This document shows, one piece after another, positions 1 to 8,437 of a DNA stretch of 54,462 nt. The position numbers and the translations under genes are program-made. Within the stretch, counting starts at the first letter, position 1. Each line of letters opens with the position of its first letter. The DNA comes from Candidatus Pacearchaeota archaeon (GTDB taxonomy: Archaea; Nanobdellota; Nanobdellia; Pacearchaeales; GW2011-AR1), in assembly GCA_018304025.1 (NCBI GenBank), contig JAGVXA010000005.1, forward strand, positions 1-54,462, written 5' to 3'. The notes below the pieces were generated by a model that was not told the origin of the DNA, ran no database searches, and saw nothing but the letters and a program-made list of their open reading frames with translations.

Positions 1-32
1 TCCATTTTATTTTCTTGGTGTTTAGTTTTTTC

Positions 33-61
33 ATAAGAACCTGCTTTACAGCAGGTCTTAT
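33..61. other. Inverted repeat (hairpin) upstream of first gene
   Basis: ATAAG-A-ACCTGCT, loop TTAC, then AGCAGGT-CTTAT: a 12-bp stem interrupted by one bulged A. It lies before the promoter of the first gene. It may be the 3' end structure of a gene outside the window; the function is not known. Confidence 0.5.
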
Positions 62-152
62 CTTATTTACCGAGAGGACATTATTTCTGGATAAGACATG
101 CTCTTTTTGAATTCAAAAGATTTAAAAATCTAAAAAATAATTTCTAGTCTCT

Positions 153-554
153 ATGAAAAAATATTACTCCAAAGATCCAGATACAAGAGAACTTCAGCGA
201 AATCTAGAAAATCATGAAGCTCTTGTAAAAACAATGTTAGAAAATCTTCCCTACGAAGCAAGAAATTTTGTTCCGCAAGAATTCTTAAATCCTAACAGAG
301 ATTTTTTGACAATTTTAAGCGCATGTAATGCAAACACTCCCTTTAACGGAGAAGAATTTGCTATCATAGGATTTCAAAGAGGCGAAGGATATCACCCGAT
401 AGCGCATATCAGGCCAAATCAAGCAATTATTTCTTTTAGAAAAACATCTAGAGAAAGCGGCAGCTCAGTTCTTACTCTGCGATATAATATCGGGCGCCAT
501 AACGACGTCGAATATCAGGATATCTTGGCTCTTCCCCTCGGAAGCCACTTCTAA
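153..554 (+). CDS. Hypothetical protein, 133 aa
   Basis: I do not recognise this protein. It is soluble, with a charged helical N-terminus (about residues 1-45) and a C-terminal half rich in beta-forming residues, containing 'FAIIGFQRGEGYHP' and ending in 'LPLGSHF'. No signal peptide, membrane segment or cysteine cluster is visible. An AT-rich TATA-like box (ATTTAAAAATC) sits about 25-30 nt before the ATG, which supports the start and suggests a short or absent leader. It stands alone, convergent with the tRNA-Ser gene. That it is a real gene rests on frame, promoter and composition only. Confidence 0.6.
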   Translation: MKKYYSKDPDTRELQRNLENHEALVKTMLENLPYEARNFVPQEFLNPNRDFLTILSACNANTPFNGEEFAIIGFQRGEGYHPIAHIRPNQAIISFRKTSRESGSSVLTLRYNIGRHNDVEYQDILALPLGSHF

Positions 555-585
555 TTTTAATTTCATAAAAATATAGGCGGGTTCT

Positions 586-609
586 ACGCCCGGAGCAGGA
601 TTTGAACCT
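586..609 (-). repeat. Partial copy of the tRNA-Ser 3' end
   Basis: These 24 nt (acgcccggagcaggatttga plus acct) are identical to 681-704, the 3' end of the neighbouring tRNA-Ser gene (T-arm plus acceptor strand). The rest of the tRNA is absent, so this is a fragment and not a gene. The 71 nt between the copies contain an imperfect inverted repeat (CTTCGTTCGC ... GCGAATCGAAG). A second fragment, of the tRNA 5' end (tgcgccatcc), recurs at 814-823, and a near-inverted copy (cggatggtgc) lies at 785-794. Confidence 0.75.
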
Positions 610-681
610 CTTCGTTCGCCGACGCGAGTATTCGAGCAAGAGCGAATCGAAGATTCTTGGTGGGGCAGGTTCAGTGCTAAA

Positions 682-764
682 CGCCCGGAGCAGGATTTGA
701 ACCTGCGAATCCTTTCGGAAATAAGTTCTCCAAACTTACGCGGTAACCACTGCGCCATCCGGGC
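682..764 (-). tRNA. tRNA-Ser (GGA anticodon)
   Basis: The reverse strand folds as a class II tRNA. The 7-bp acceptor is GCCCGGA/TCCGGGC, the anticodon stem is TAAGT/ACTTA around loop TTGGAGA (anticodon GGA), there is a long variable arm (TTTCC GAAA GGA), the T-arm is GCAGG TTCAAAT CCTGC, and the discriminator is G. The long variable arm and G73 are serine identity features. CCA is not encoded. No intron is present. Fragments of its 3' and 5' ends are scattered on both sides, as in recombination or integration scars. Confidence 0.95.
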
Positions 765-923
765 ATATTTCTTTTCTTGCTTTCGGATGGTGCTTGAGCA
801 GTATTCCTTCGATTGCGCCATCCCTGCACAACTACCTTAATATTTATGACTTTTAAAACTTTTTAAAATCCTCCCGCAGCCAAAAAGACAAAGATTAAAT
901 ACCTCCCCAGTAATTTGAAAAGG

Positions 924-1358
924 ATGGTTCAACTAACACGTTCATTAGCAGTAAAAATAATCGGAGGCAGTGTTGTTGTTTTTAGTCTAATTGGTGGAGG
1001 TTTAGACTATCTAACCACACCCGATGAACTCCATGACGAAATAGCCCGCAAACAGTTCGAGGCTAGAAAAATGAGCTATTCTGTTTTATCTAAAACTTAC
1101 AATCCCTCTCCTTCAAAAAATCCAGCAGAACTATGGGAAGAAGTTTCATCTAAAATTGAGGAGGATGTAACAAAGGAATTTAATAATAGGGGCTTTTATG
1201 AAAACACAAAGCGCGGGGCGCTTGCCGGAGCAGCATTTGCGCTTACTGCAACTTCTTTAGGACTATTTTTAGGGTCACAACAAAAAAATCCTTCTTCTCC
1301 GGATCCATACTCTGTAGAAAGAGATAATGGAGATTCCGGCGATTATAAGTACGATTAA
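924..1358 (+). CDS. Small membrane protein, two predicted TM segments, unknown function
   Basis: 144 aa. A hydrophobic segment near the N-terminus ('IIGGSVVVFSLIGGGL') and a second near residue 100 ('GALAGAAFALTATSLGLFLG') flank a charged loop, and the tail is acidic and asparagine/aspartate-rich. I do not recognise a family. The ORF track starts at a TTG (915), but an ATG at 924 lies about 25 nt after the TATA-like GATTAAATACC, so a leaderless ATG start is preferred. It lies upstream of pta with a 78-nt gap that contains a separate promoter-like box, so it is probably not part of that operon. Confidence 0.6.
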   Translation: MVQLTRSLAVKIIGGSVVVFSLIGGGLDYLTTPDELHDEIARKQFEARKMSYSVLSKTYNPSPSKNPAELWEEVSSKIEEDVTKEFNNRGFYENTKRGALAGAAFALTATSLGLFLGSQQKNPSSPDPYSVERDNGDSGDYKYD

Positions 1359-1436
1359 AAACAATTAGAAAAAGATTTAAAACTTTCTACAAAGAAAACA
1401 TTTATAATCAAAAAAACACTAAAATTCTTATAAAAG

Positions 1437-2426
1437 ATGGCGAAAGATTTTTTACTAAATATTAAAAAAACGGTGATGAATAAAGGAGTCAGGATTATTT
1501 ACTCAGAAGGAGAAGATTCCAGAATTTTAACAGCAGTCTCAAAAGTAAACAAAGAAAAAATAGCCACCCCAATCTTATTAGGCAATCCAGAAACAATAAA
1601 AAAACTAGCCAAGCAGCTTAAAATTAACGTCGACAATATCCAAATTATTAATCCATTAAGCTCTCCCAATCTGAATGAATACGCCAAAGAATTCTACAAC
1701 CTAAGAAAAAATAAAGGGTTGACTGAAAAACAAGCCATGGACTCTGTAAAAAAAACAAATTACTTCGGAACAATGATGCTTCATTCAAACCAAGCCGACG
1801 GCTTAATCTCCGGCGCAGTCTACACAACAGCTGAAACTGTCCGTCCAGCATTGCAAATTATAAAAACAAAAAAAGAGTTTAACATCGCCTCAAGCTTTTT
1901 TATAATGCTGATAAAAGAAAAAATCTATTTTTTTGCAGACTGCGGAATCAATCGCGATCCCTCGGCAGAAGAATTAAGCGAAATAGCCATTAACACAGCG
2001 TCGTCAGCAGAACATTTTGGAATCAAGCCAAAAGTTGCCTTGCTTTCATTTTCAACGCACGGCAGTGCAGAAGGACATTCTGTAGACAAAGTGAGAAAAG
2101 CAGCAGCTATAGCCAAGAAAAAGCGCCCGGATTTATTAATCGACGGCGAAATGCAGTTGGACGCAGCAATAGTTCCTGAAATTGCAAAAAGAAAATGTCC
2201 AAGCTCGCAGTTAGAAGGACAGGCAAATATTTTAATTTTTCCAAATCTGGATGCGGGCAACATAGGATATAAATTAGTTGAACATCTTTCCGGCGCAAAA
2301 GCCATAGGCCCGATAATCCAGGGCCTGAAAAAACCAGTCAATGATTTAAGCAGAGGTTGTAATGTCGAAGACATCGTTAACGTCAGCGCAATAACAGCAT
2401 TCACAATCATCGAGGACAAAAAATGA
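1437..2426 (+). CDS. pta: Phosphate acetyltransferase
   Basis: Interconverts acetyl-CoA plus phosphate and acetyl-phosphate plus CoA. At 329 aa it matches the single-domain PTA_PTB family, without the regulatory N-terminal extension of enterobacterial Pta. Typical segments are 'GLISGAVYTTAETVRPALQI', 'FFADCGINRDPSAEEL', 'LSFSTHGSAEG' and 'PDLLIDGEMQLDAAIVPE'. Its stop overlaps the ackA start (ATGA), so the two are translationally coupled. Because most archaea make acetate with ADP-forming acetyl-CoA synthetase, a Pta-Ack pair suggests acquisition from bacteria (inference). A TATA-like element (TTTATAATC) lies about 30 nt upstream of the ATG. Confidence 0.95.
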   Translation: MAKDFLLNIKKTVMNKGVRIIYSEGEDSRILTAVSKVNKEKIATPILLGNPETIKKLAKQLKINVDNIQIINPLSSPNLNEYAKEFYNLRKNKGLTEKQAMDSVKKTNYFGTMMLHSNQADGLISGAVYTTAETVRPALQIIKTKKEFNIASSFFIMLIKEKIYFFADCGINRDPSAEELSEIAINTASSAEHFGIKPKVALLSFSTHGSAEGHSVDKVRKAAAIAKKKRPDLLIDGEMQLDAAIVPEIAKRKCPSSQLEGQANILIFPNLDAGNIGYKLVEHLSGAKAIGPIIQGLKKPVNDLSRGCNVEDIVNVSAITAFTIIEDKK

Positions 2427-3535
2427 AAATTTTAGTTTTCAATCTAGGCAGTTCTTCTTTAAAATTCAAATTAATAGACATGCCGGAAGAAAAAACTATT
2501 TCAGAAGGAATCATTGATGGAATTGGTTTTCCAATATGCAAAATAATCATAGACAAAAAAGAAAAAATTCAAAAAATATCAAATCATGAACAAGCAATCA
2601 AAATCTTGCTCTCAGTATTAAATCTAAAAAATATCGACGCGGTTGGTTGCCGTGTTGTCCACGGCGGAGAATTCTACAAAAAAACAACTCTCATCAACAA
2701 AGATGTTTTAAAAAAAATTGACGAACTCGGAAATTTAGCTCCGTTGCATAACCCAATTGCTCTCGCCTGCATAAAAATATCTCAGGAGAAATTAAAAGGA
2801 ATAAAACATTTTGCTGTTTTTGACACAGCGTTCCATCAGACATTGCCTGAAAAAGCTTATCTCTACGCCATCCCGAAAAAATATTATGAAAAATACAAAA
2901 TAAGAAAATACGGATTCCACGGAATATCTCACAAATATGTAATGCTGGAAGCCCAAAAAATTCTCAATAAAAAAAATGTCAATCTTATCACCTGCCACCT
3001 CGGCCACGGCTCCAGCATCTGCGCAATTAAAAATAACATTTCAATAGAAACCTCGATGGGATTTACTCCATTGCAAGGACTTATAATGGGAGAAAGAAGC
3101 GGCGATATAGACCCGGCAATAATTGAATTCCTGGCAAAAAAAGAAAACTTGACAATCTCTCAGATTTTTAATATTTTAAACAAAGAAAGCGGGCTAAAAG
3201 GAATTTCGGGCTTGAAAGATATGCGGACAATATATGAAAAATCCAGGAAAGGCGATTTGTCATGCAAGCTCGCAATAGAAATGTTTGTCTATCGGTTAGT
3301 GCAATACATCGGCTCTTACGTCGCTATTCTCGGAAAAGTTGACGGAATTGTCTTTACCGGCGGAATTGGCGAAGGAGCTTTTTATGTCAGGGAAAAAGTC
3401 GCCGATTATCTAAACATTAAACTTAACAAAAGCAAAAATCTAAATGAAAAAGGAATCGTTTCAGACAAATCAAAATTAAAAATTTTAGTCATCCCGACAA
3501 ATGAAGAATTAATGATTGCGAGGGAAATTTCATGA
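2423..3535 (+). CDS. ackA: Acetate kinase
   Basis: Transfers phosphate from acetyl-phosphate to ADP, yielding acetate and ATP. It is 370 aa, slightly short for the roughly 400-aa family. ASKHA-fold motifs are present in order: 'NLGSSSLKFKL' (adenosine/phosphate 1), 'GCRVVHGG', 'FDTAFHQTLP', 'YGFHGISHKYV', 'CHLGHGSSICA', 'MGERSGDIDPAI' and 'FTGGIGEGAFYVRE'. It is coupled to pta upstream and overlaps the oxidoreductase downstream by 4 nt, so acetyl-CoA production and its conversion to ATP lie in one transcript. Confidence 0.96.
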   Translation: MKILVFNLGSSSLKFKLIDMPEEKTISEGIIDGIGFPICKIIIDKKEKIQKISNHEQAIKILLSVLNLKNIDAVGCRVVHGGEFYKKTTLINKDVLKKIDELGNLAPLHNPIALACIKISQEKLKGIKHFAVFDTAFHQTLPEKAYLYAIPKKYYEKYKIRKYGFHGISHKYVMLEAQKILNKKNVNLITCHLGHGSSICAIKNNISIETSMGFTPLQGLIMGERSGDIDPAIIEFLAKKENLTISQIFNILNKESGLKGISGLKDMRTIYEKSRKGDLSCKLAIEMFVYRLVQYIGSYVAILGKVDGIVFTGGIGEGAFYVREKVADYLNIKLNKSKNLNEKGIVSDKSKLKILVIPTNEELMIAREIS

Positions 3536-5028
3536 GGTGCAATATTATCTGCGGCGGCCCTGCCGGCCAAGGCCCAAACTTTCTCGCGCGAATAATTTCT
3601 CAAGGATTAGTTAAAGAAGGATATTTTGTATTCTGCTCGCGCGAATACGAATCAAGAATACGCGGAGGGCACAACTATAACACCATAACTTTTTCAGACA
3701 AACCGATAAATAGCAACGCATCTGAAATAGACATCCTTGTCACATTAGACAATCTAAGCCTCGAGTTTCATAAAACCAGATTAAACAAAAATTCAATAGT
3801 TCTAAAAGAAGAGCAGGAAAATATTTCATTTGCAGGAAGAGTTTTCAAATTATTAGAAATTGATTTTTCAATACTCGATAATGAATTAAAAAAATACGGC
3901 AATTACAAAGAGAACATCGAAGAAGCAAAAAAAGGATACGCTAAGGAAACAAGAAAATTATCTCTTAGAAAACCCACCTCTAAAAATAAAAATTATTTCA
4001 TGTCGGGCTCAGAAGCAGTTGCATTGGGTGCTTGCAAGTCAGGAATGGAATTTTATTATTCTTATCCCATGACTCCCGCAACAGCTGTCTTGTTTGAATT
4101 AGCCCAGAAAGAATCGATGTTTAACTATAAAACAATAGAGCTGGAAAGTGAAATAGCCTCGATAAACGCAGCAGTTGGCAGCGCAATTACAGGAGCAAAG
4201 GCAATGGTTGGAACAGCAGGCGGGGGATTTGATTTAATGACAGAAACTCTAAGCATGATTGGAATGGCTGAAATACCTCTGGTTATTTACTTAGCTCAAA
4301 GAACAGGTCCGGGAACAGGCGCAGCAACATTGACAAGCCAGGCTGATTTGCATGCCGCAAGACATTCAGGACATGGTGAATTTCCAAGAGTCGTCGTCGC
4401 TCCGGGAGACCCAAAAGAAGCAATTGAAAAAATATCTGAGTTATTTTACCTCACTCAAAAATATCGCATTGCTGGAATCTTGCTAAGCGACAAGCATCTG
4501 GCAGAAAGTTTTTATTGTTTTGATGAAAGACCAAAAATAATCACCTCGAAAAAATCAATCCGCCAAGGAGAAAGATTCTCCAGCTATATGTCAGACAATC
4601 AAAAAAGTTCAACTCAAGAACCAAAAATAATTGAAAAAATATCAGAAGAGAAGATTAACAAATCAAAATTTCTTGCAAAAGAATCAGATAAATTCGAGAC
4701 ATTCAAGATTCACGGAAAAAAAGACAGCAAAAATATAATCGTTGGATGGGGAAGTACAAAAGGTGCGATTCTCGACGCTATTGCTGGACTAGACTGCAAA
4801 TTCCTTCAAGTTCTGTATATAGAGCCATTAAGCCAAAAAATAAAATCCGAATTATCAAAAGCTAAAAATATTATACTTGTCGAAAATAACTCAACTTCCC
4901 AGCTCTCAGAAGTTCTAGCCGAAAAAACAGGCGTTATCATAGAAGAAAAAAATAAAATTCTGAAATACGACGGATATCCGTTCATGTCAGATATTTTAGT
5001 TTCAGAAATAAAAAAGAGGTTAAAATGA
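3532..5028 (+). CDS. 2-oxoacid:ferredoxin oxidoreductase, fused gamma-alpha subunit
   Basis: Part of the thiamine-diphosphate enzyme that oxidatively decarboxylates a 2-oxoacid to an acyl-CoA and reduces ferredoxin. Residues about 1-165 are the gamma domain ('GGPAGQGPNFLARIIS', 'SREYESRIRGGHNYNTI'). From about residue 170 the alpha domain follows, with 'YYSYPMTPATAV' in place of the usual YPITPST, 'AVGSAITGAKAMVGTAGGGFDL' and a C-terminal transketolase-C-like part. At 498 aa it is compact for a fused KorA-type subunit. Sequence alone does not settle the substrate. The pta-ackA context favours pyruvate, although KorAB enzymes for 2-oxoglutarate have the same layout. Confidence 0.92.
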   Translation: MRCNIICGGPAGQGPNFLARIISQGLVKEGYFVFCSREYESRIRGGHNYNTITFSDKPINSNASEIDILVTLDNLSLEFHKTRLNKNSIVLKEEQENISFAGRVFKLLEIDFSILDNELKKYGNYKENIEEAKKGYAKETRKLSLRKPTSKNKNYFMSGSEAVALGACKSGMEFYYSYPMTPATAVLFELAQKESMFNYKTIELESEIASINAAVGSAITGAKAMVGTAGGGFDLMTETLSMIGMAEIPLVIYLAQRTGPGTGAATLTSQADLHAARHSGHGEFPRVVVAPGDPKEAIEKISELFYLTQKYRIAGILLSDKHLAESFYCFDERPKIITSKKSIRQGERFSSYMSDNQKSSTQEPKIIEKISEEKINKSKFLAKESDKFETFKIHGKKDSKNIIVGWGSTKGAILDAIAGLDCKFLQVLYIEPLSQKIKSELSKAKNIILVENNSTSQLSEVLAEKTGVIIEEKNKILKYDGYPFMSDILVSEIKKRLK

Positions 5029-5855
5029 CAGGAATAAGAACAAACGCAATTCCAAGCTGGTGTCCTGGATGTTTCAACTTCCAGATACTCGCAGGCGTTC
5101 AAAACTTTTTAGACAAGCAGCTAAAATCCGGAAAGAAAAAACAAGATTTTGGCATCGCCGCAGGAATTGGCTGCCACGCAAAAATATTTGATTATCTTAG
5201 CCTGCCTGGAATTAACACCTTGCACGGCAGAGTACTGCCAACCTGCATCGGAATGAAACTCGCAAACCCAAAATTAAATATCTTGGGATTCTCAGGAGAC
5301 GGCGACGCATATTCAGAAGGCATGGAGCATTTAGTTCACGCAGCCAGATACAATCCTGACATTAAATATATCGTCCACGACAATCAAGTATTTGCTCTTA
5401 CTTTAGGAGAGCCAACACCGACGACAGAACAAGGTTTTGTTGACAAAACAAATCCGTCAGGAGTTCAAGTTCCTCCAATAAATCCAATAAAAATCATGCT
5501 GGGCGCCGGAGCAACGTTTGTTGCGAGGATATTTGCAAATGCTGCCCAAGTCCAAGAAATTCTAACCGAAGCATTCTCTCACAAAGGGTTCGCGTTTATT
5601 GAAATACTCCAGCCTTGCTTGGTTTTTCATTCAGACAAAGGTTATGATTCTAGATTTTACAACTTGCAAAAATCAGGCCACAACAAATCAAGCATTTCAG
5701 CAGCGTTTGCAAAAGCAGAAGAATTTGACTACAATTCAAGCTCTTCAAAAATTCCTCTGGGAATATTTTACCAGGAAAAAAGAAAAACATTCGAGGAGAT
5801 TAAATCAAAAAAAGCCATGAAATCAAAAATCTTGGAGGAACTATGGCAAAAATAA
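5025..5855 (+). CDS. 2-oxoacid:ferredoxin oxidoreductase, beta (TPP-binding) subunit
   Basis: Binds thiamine diphosphate and, by family precedent, an Fe-S cluster. At 276 aa it has the normal length. Visible motifs are 'SWCPGCFNF' and 'GIGCHAKIF' (cluster cysteines), 'LHGRVLPTCIGMKLANP', and the TPP motif 'GFSGDGDAYSEGMEHLVHAA ... DNQVFALTLGEPTPTT'. Its start overlaps the alpha stop by 4 nt and has an upstream AGAGGT ribosome site. It forms the catalytic core with the fused gamma-alpha subunit, and the ferredoxin that follows overlaps its end by 13 nt. Confidence 0.95.
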   Translation: MTGIRTNAIPSWCPGCFNFQILAGVQNFLDKQLKSGKKKQDFGIAAGIGCHAKIFDYLSLPGINTLHGRVLPTCIGMKLANPKLNILGFSGDGDAYSEGMEHLVHAARYNPDIKYIVHDNQVFALTLGEPTPTTEQGFVDKTNPSGVQVPPINPIKIMLGAGATFVARIFANAAQVQEILTEAFSHKGFAFIEILQPCLVFHSDKGYDSRFYNLQKSGHNKSSISAAFAKAEEFDYNSSSSKIPLGIFYQEKRKTFEEIKSKKAMKSKILEELWQK

Positions 5856-6028
5856 CCGTCGACAAAACAAAGTGCATTGGCTGCGGTTCATGCGTCGCGC
5901 TCTGCCCGAACACATTTAAAATTGTGAACAACAAATCAGTCGTCCAAAAAAAAGAAGTTAAAAATCCTGCCTGCGAAAAAAACGCAGAGGCTTCCTGCCC
6001 TGTGCAGGCAATTACAGTAAAAGAATAA
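5843..6028 (+). CDS. Small ferredoxin with one 4Fe-4S cluster
   Basis: 61 aa. One cluster site is visible: 'KCIGCGSCVALCPN' supplies three cysteines and 'EASCPVQAI' the fourth. An additional cysteine ('NPACEK') lies between them. A strong Shine-Dalgarno sequence (GGAGG, 5 nt before the ATG) lies inside the end of the beta-subunit gene. It is either the electron acceptor or the delta-like electron-transfer subunit of the oxidoreductase. The next gene starts directly after its stop codon. Confidence 0.92.
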   Translation: MAKITVDKTKCIGCGSCVALCPNTFKIVNNKSVVQKKEVKNPACEKNAEASCPVQAITVKE

Positions 6029-6463
6029 ATGAAAAAAGTGCTCTATTTCGGAAATCCTTATATAAAAGAAGACAGTCTTGCAATAAAAGTAGCTGAAAAA
6101 TTAAAAAAAGAATTTCTAGGAATAGAATTTCTATACGTTCAAGATACATTTCAGTTAATTGACATGGACTTAAGCAATTCCATTTTACTCGACGTTGTCC
6201 AGTCAATCAAAGACGTTTCACTCATCAATCAAGACAATATAATTTCCAGCAGAATTTCAACGACTCACGATTTTGATTTGGGATTTTTTCTGAAACTTAC
6301 AAATAAGAAAGTAAAAATAATTGGAATTCCGCAGTTTTACGACGAGGAAAAAGCTGTTGACAAAGTAAAAGCTATTCTTCAAAATTTATCTAAAACTTCT
6401 CCACCCAGTCAACCTTCAAAAAATGCGTCGAGCATGAAAAGCAGGGATCATACGCCCGTATAA
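6029..6463 (+). CDS. [NiFe]-hydrogenase maturation protease (HycI/HyaD family)
   Basis: Endopeptidase that trims the C-terminus of the hydrogenase large subunit after nickel insertion. It is 144 aa. Family features are the N-terminal 'FGNPYIKEDSLAIKVAEKL' (GN...D nickel-sensing acidic region), 'ILLDVVQSI' with the second acidic residue, and 'ISTTHDFDLGFFLKL' with the conserved histidine. The last 25 or so residues (from about 'TSPPSQPSK') are low complexity and read through DNA that encodes, on the other strand, the C-terminus of hydA, a 74-bp convergent overlap. It begins immediately after the ferredoxin stop and so is in the same transcript. Confidence 0.88.
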   Translation: MKKVLYFGNPYIKEDSLAIKVAEKLKKEFLGIEFLYVQDTFQLIDMDLSNSILLDVVQSIKDVSLINQDNIISSRISTTHDFDLGFFLKLTNKKVKIIGIPQFYDEEKAVDKVKAILQNLSKTSPPSQPSKNASSMKSRDHTPV

Positions 6464-7664
6464 GCTTTTCAATCTCCATAACAATCTTCTCCTTGTCAAC
6501 GTCCCTCTTCAGCAATTCCTGAACATAATTCTTTATGTCTATTTCCATCTGATTAAGATTCTGCGCTGTCGGCGTTATTATATTGCAATATTCAATTTTC
6601 CCGTCTTTGTCTATTTTATACTCGTGGAATAAAGTTCCGCGGGGAGCCTCAACAGCAGCCACTCCTATCCCCGATTTTATCCTAATTTCTTTTTCCCCGC
6701 AGTCATATTTTCCCGCCCCAAGTTTTTCAATCAATCTTTCAGCCAAGCCAATACAAAACATTATCTCTATTGCCTGAGCGACGTTATTCTGAAAGGAATT
6801 TTCCAATGGCAGCTCGATTTCATATTTTTTAATTAATCTTTTTGTCTCTTTGTCTAGCAAATCACGATTATTATTCACTCTAACCAGCGCCCCCGTAACA
6901 AAACTTTTGTTGTCAAACAAAACAAATTTCGAAGTCCCGTATTCCTTAATATTTTCTTTCAGATGTTTGCTATAATCTCTTGTTTTAATTTCAACATTAT
7001 CAGAAAGTATTTCTCCTGAAGAAAAAGCATACTCGTCGTCTTCGTGCAAGCTCAAATATTTTGTTTCTCTAACTAAATCAGGATATTTAATCGAGCTGAA
7101 CAATTTCAGTGTATCCTCTGCAACTTTCTTAACTTCATTAATTCCAGTTTTCAACTCGCTAGACCCTTTTGCATTTGAATTAAATCCCACGAAAGGATGA
7201 ATTTCTCTTCCTCCAAAAGTTTCAACTATTTTGTTTCCAAACCTTATTAATTTCAAAGCATCATCAACTTTCCCTCTCTGTTCTTTAGCCATTGTCAATG
7301 CGCTCAAGCCCAAATAATCCGGCAATGCCAAAAAATAAAGATGCGTCGCATGGCTCCTTATTCTTTCTCCAATCAGTAATAAGTCTCTGACGATTTTCTC
7401 TTTCTCGCTTGCTTTAATTCCCAAAGCGTTTTCTAAGGCGTAAATTGCAGCCACACTATGAGAGCAGCTGCAAATCCCGCAGATTCTTGAAACAATTTCT
7501 TGTATATCTTTTATATTTTTTCCTAAAACTAATGCTTCAAAAAAACGAGCGCCTTCCTCTGTTTCGAGTTCACACTCTTTAACAACATTCTTCTCGATTT
7601 TAAGTTTGAGACTTGCGTGTCCTTCAATTTTGCATATATGGTTTAGTTCTATTTCCCGAGCCAT
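6390..7664 (-). CDS. hydA: [NiFe]-hydrogenase group 3b, large (catalytic) subunit
   Basis: Carries the NiFe(CN)2CO site. At 424 aa it is typical of sulfhydrogenase/NADP-type 3b large subunits. The L1 motif 'SRICGICSCSHSVAAIYAL' and the L2 motif 'DPCFSCSTH' supply the four Ni ligands. After the conserved His there is a 10-residue tail (FLKVDWVEKF), the expected peptide removed by the maturation protease encoded convergently. The start has a GGAG-containing leader inside the hydD end (16-bp overlap). It is the last gene of a hydB-hydG-hydD-hydA operon, the same order as in Pyrococcus. Confidence 0.96.
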   Translation of the reverse strand: MAREIELNHICKIEGHASLKLKIEKNVVKECELETEEGARFFEALVLGKNIKDIQEIVSRICGICSCSHSVAAIYALENALGIKASEKEKIVRDLLLIGERIRSHATHLYFLALPDYLGLSALTMAKEQRGKVDDALKLIRFGNKIVETFGGREIHPFVGFNSNAKGSSELKTGINEVKKVAEDTLKLFSSIKYPDLVRETKYLSLHEDDEYAFSSGEILSDNVEIKTRDYSKHLKENIKEYGTSKFVLFDNKSFVTGALVRVNNNRDLLDKETKRLIKKYEIELPLENSFQNNVAQAIEIMFCIGLAERLIEKLGAGKYDCGEKEIRIKSGIGVAAVEAPRGTLFHEYKIDKDGKIEYCNIITPTAQNLNQMEIDIKNYVQELLKRDVDKEKIVMEIEKLIRAYDPCFSCSTHFLKVDWVEKF

Positions 7665-8437
7665 TTTGAATCCTTCTCCATTTCTTCTTCAAAGCTTAAT
7701 CCTGCAAAAGTTTCCATCTTGTCTTTTATCGATTTCTTGTTGTATCCTCTTTTCTTTAAGTTTGCTGTGTAAGCATTCATGTTCGCATCTTTGCTTGGCC
7801 CCCTGCATCCATAACACCCAACCCCGTTGCTTGGGCAAAGCGCAGAGCATCCTCCGTTAGAAACAGGCCCCAGGCAAAGTTCTCCCTCTTCCAGCAAGCA
7901 AGCATTTCCTTTCTTCCTGCACTCCATGCATACAGGATCTTGGCAATTCTTAAATTGCGTTCCGCTAGCCAAATGATTTACAAAAGAAACAATCTCTTCT
8001 TTATTCGGGGGGCACTGCGGCAAATAATAATCAACTTTGATATGCAAATTTATCGGCGTGGGCTTCTCGGATTTCAGGTGGTTGTGTTTTGGATAAACAA
8101 ATCTCATTGTTTTCTCATCGTCTTTGAAATTTTTTATTGAAGGCACGCCCCCAAAACAAGAACAGGCGCCTAAAGCCGCAACTATCTTCGAGCGTTTTCT
8201 AATTTCATCCAAAAAAATAATGTCGTCGTCAAAAACAACAGTTCCCTCGATAAAAACAATATCAAAATCTCCTTTGTATTTGTCTTCTTTTATCAACGGA
8301 AACGATTTAATTTCTAATAAATCATTAATCTTTTTGAAAGTGTCCTCAAATAAAATGCTCAGCAAGCACCCCGAACATCCAGATATTCCAAAAATCCCTG
8401 CTTTCAGTTTTGAATTATTTTTATTTTGCAGATTCAT
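7649..8437 (-). CDS. hydD: [NiFe]-hydrogenase group 3b, small subunit
   Basis: Electron-transfer subunit holding Fe-S clusters and contacting the large subunit. It is 262 aa. Motifs include the proximal-cluster 'GISGCSGCLLSIL', 'VVFIEGTVVFDDDI', 'ALGACSCFGGVPS' and 'YLPQCPPNKEEI'. A cysteine-rich C-terminal part ('CMECRKKGNACLL', 'GGCSALCPSNGVGCYGCRGP') supplies medial and distal clusters. There is no Tat signal, so the enzyme is cytoplasmic, as expected for group 3. It overlaps hydG upstream by 17 bp and hydA downstream by 16 bp. Confidence 0.95.
   Translation of the reverse strand: MNLQNKNNSKLKAGIFGISGCSGCLLSILFEDTFKKINDLLEIKSFPLIKEDKYKGDFDIVFIEGTVVFDDDIIFLDEIRKRSKIVAALGACSCFGGVPSIKNFKDDEKTMRFVYPKHNHLKSEKPTPINLHIKVDYYLPQCPPNKEEIVSFVNHLASGTQFKNCQDPVCMECRKKGNACLLEEGELCLGPVSNGGCSALCPSNGVGCYGCRGPSKDANMNAYTANLKKRGYNKKSIKDKMETFAGLSFEEEMEKDSKWLGK

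Noticed and set aside
586-650. A second tRNA-Ser gene
   Set aside because: Only the 3' 24 nt match. No anticodon arm, D-arm or 5' acceptor strand is present, so it is a fragment.
465-821. 118-aa minus-strand ORF across the tRNA-Ser gene
   Set aside because: It runs through the tRNA gene and its repeats. The translation is a shadow with no protein character.
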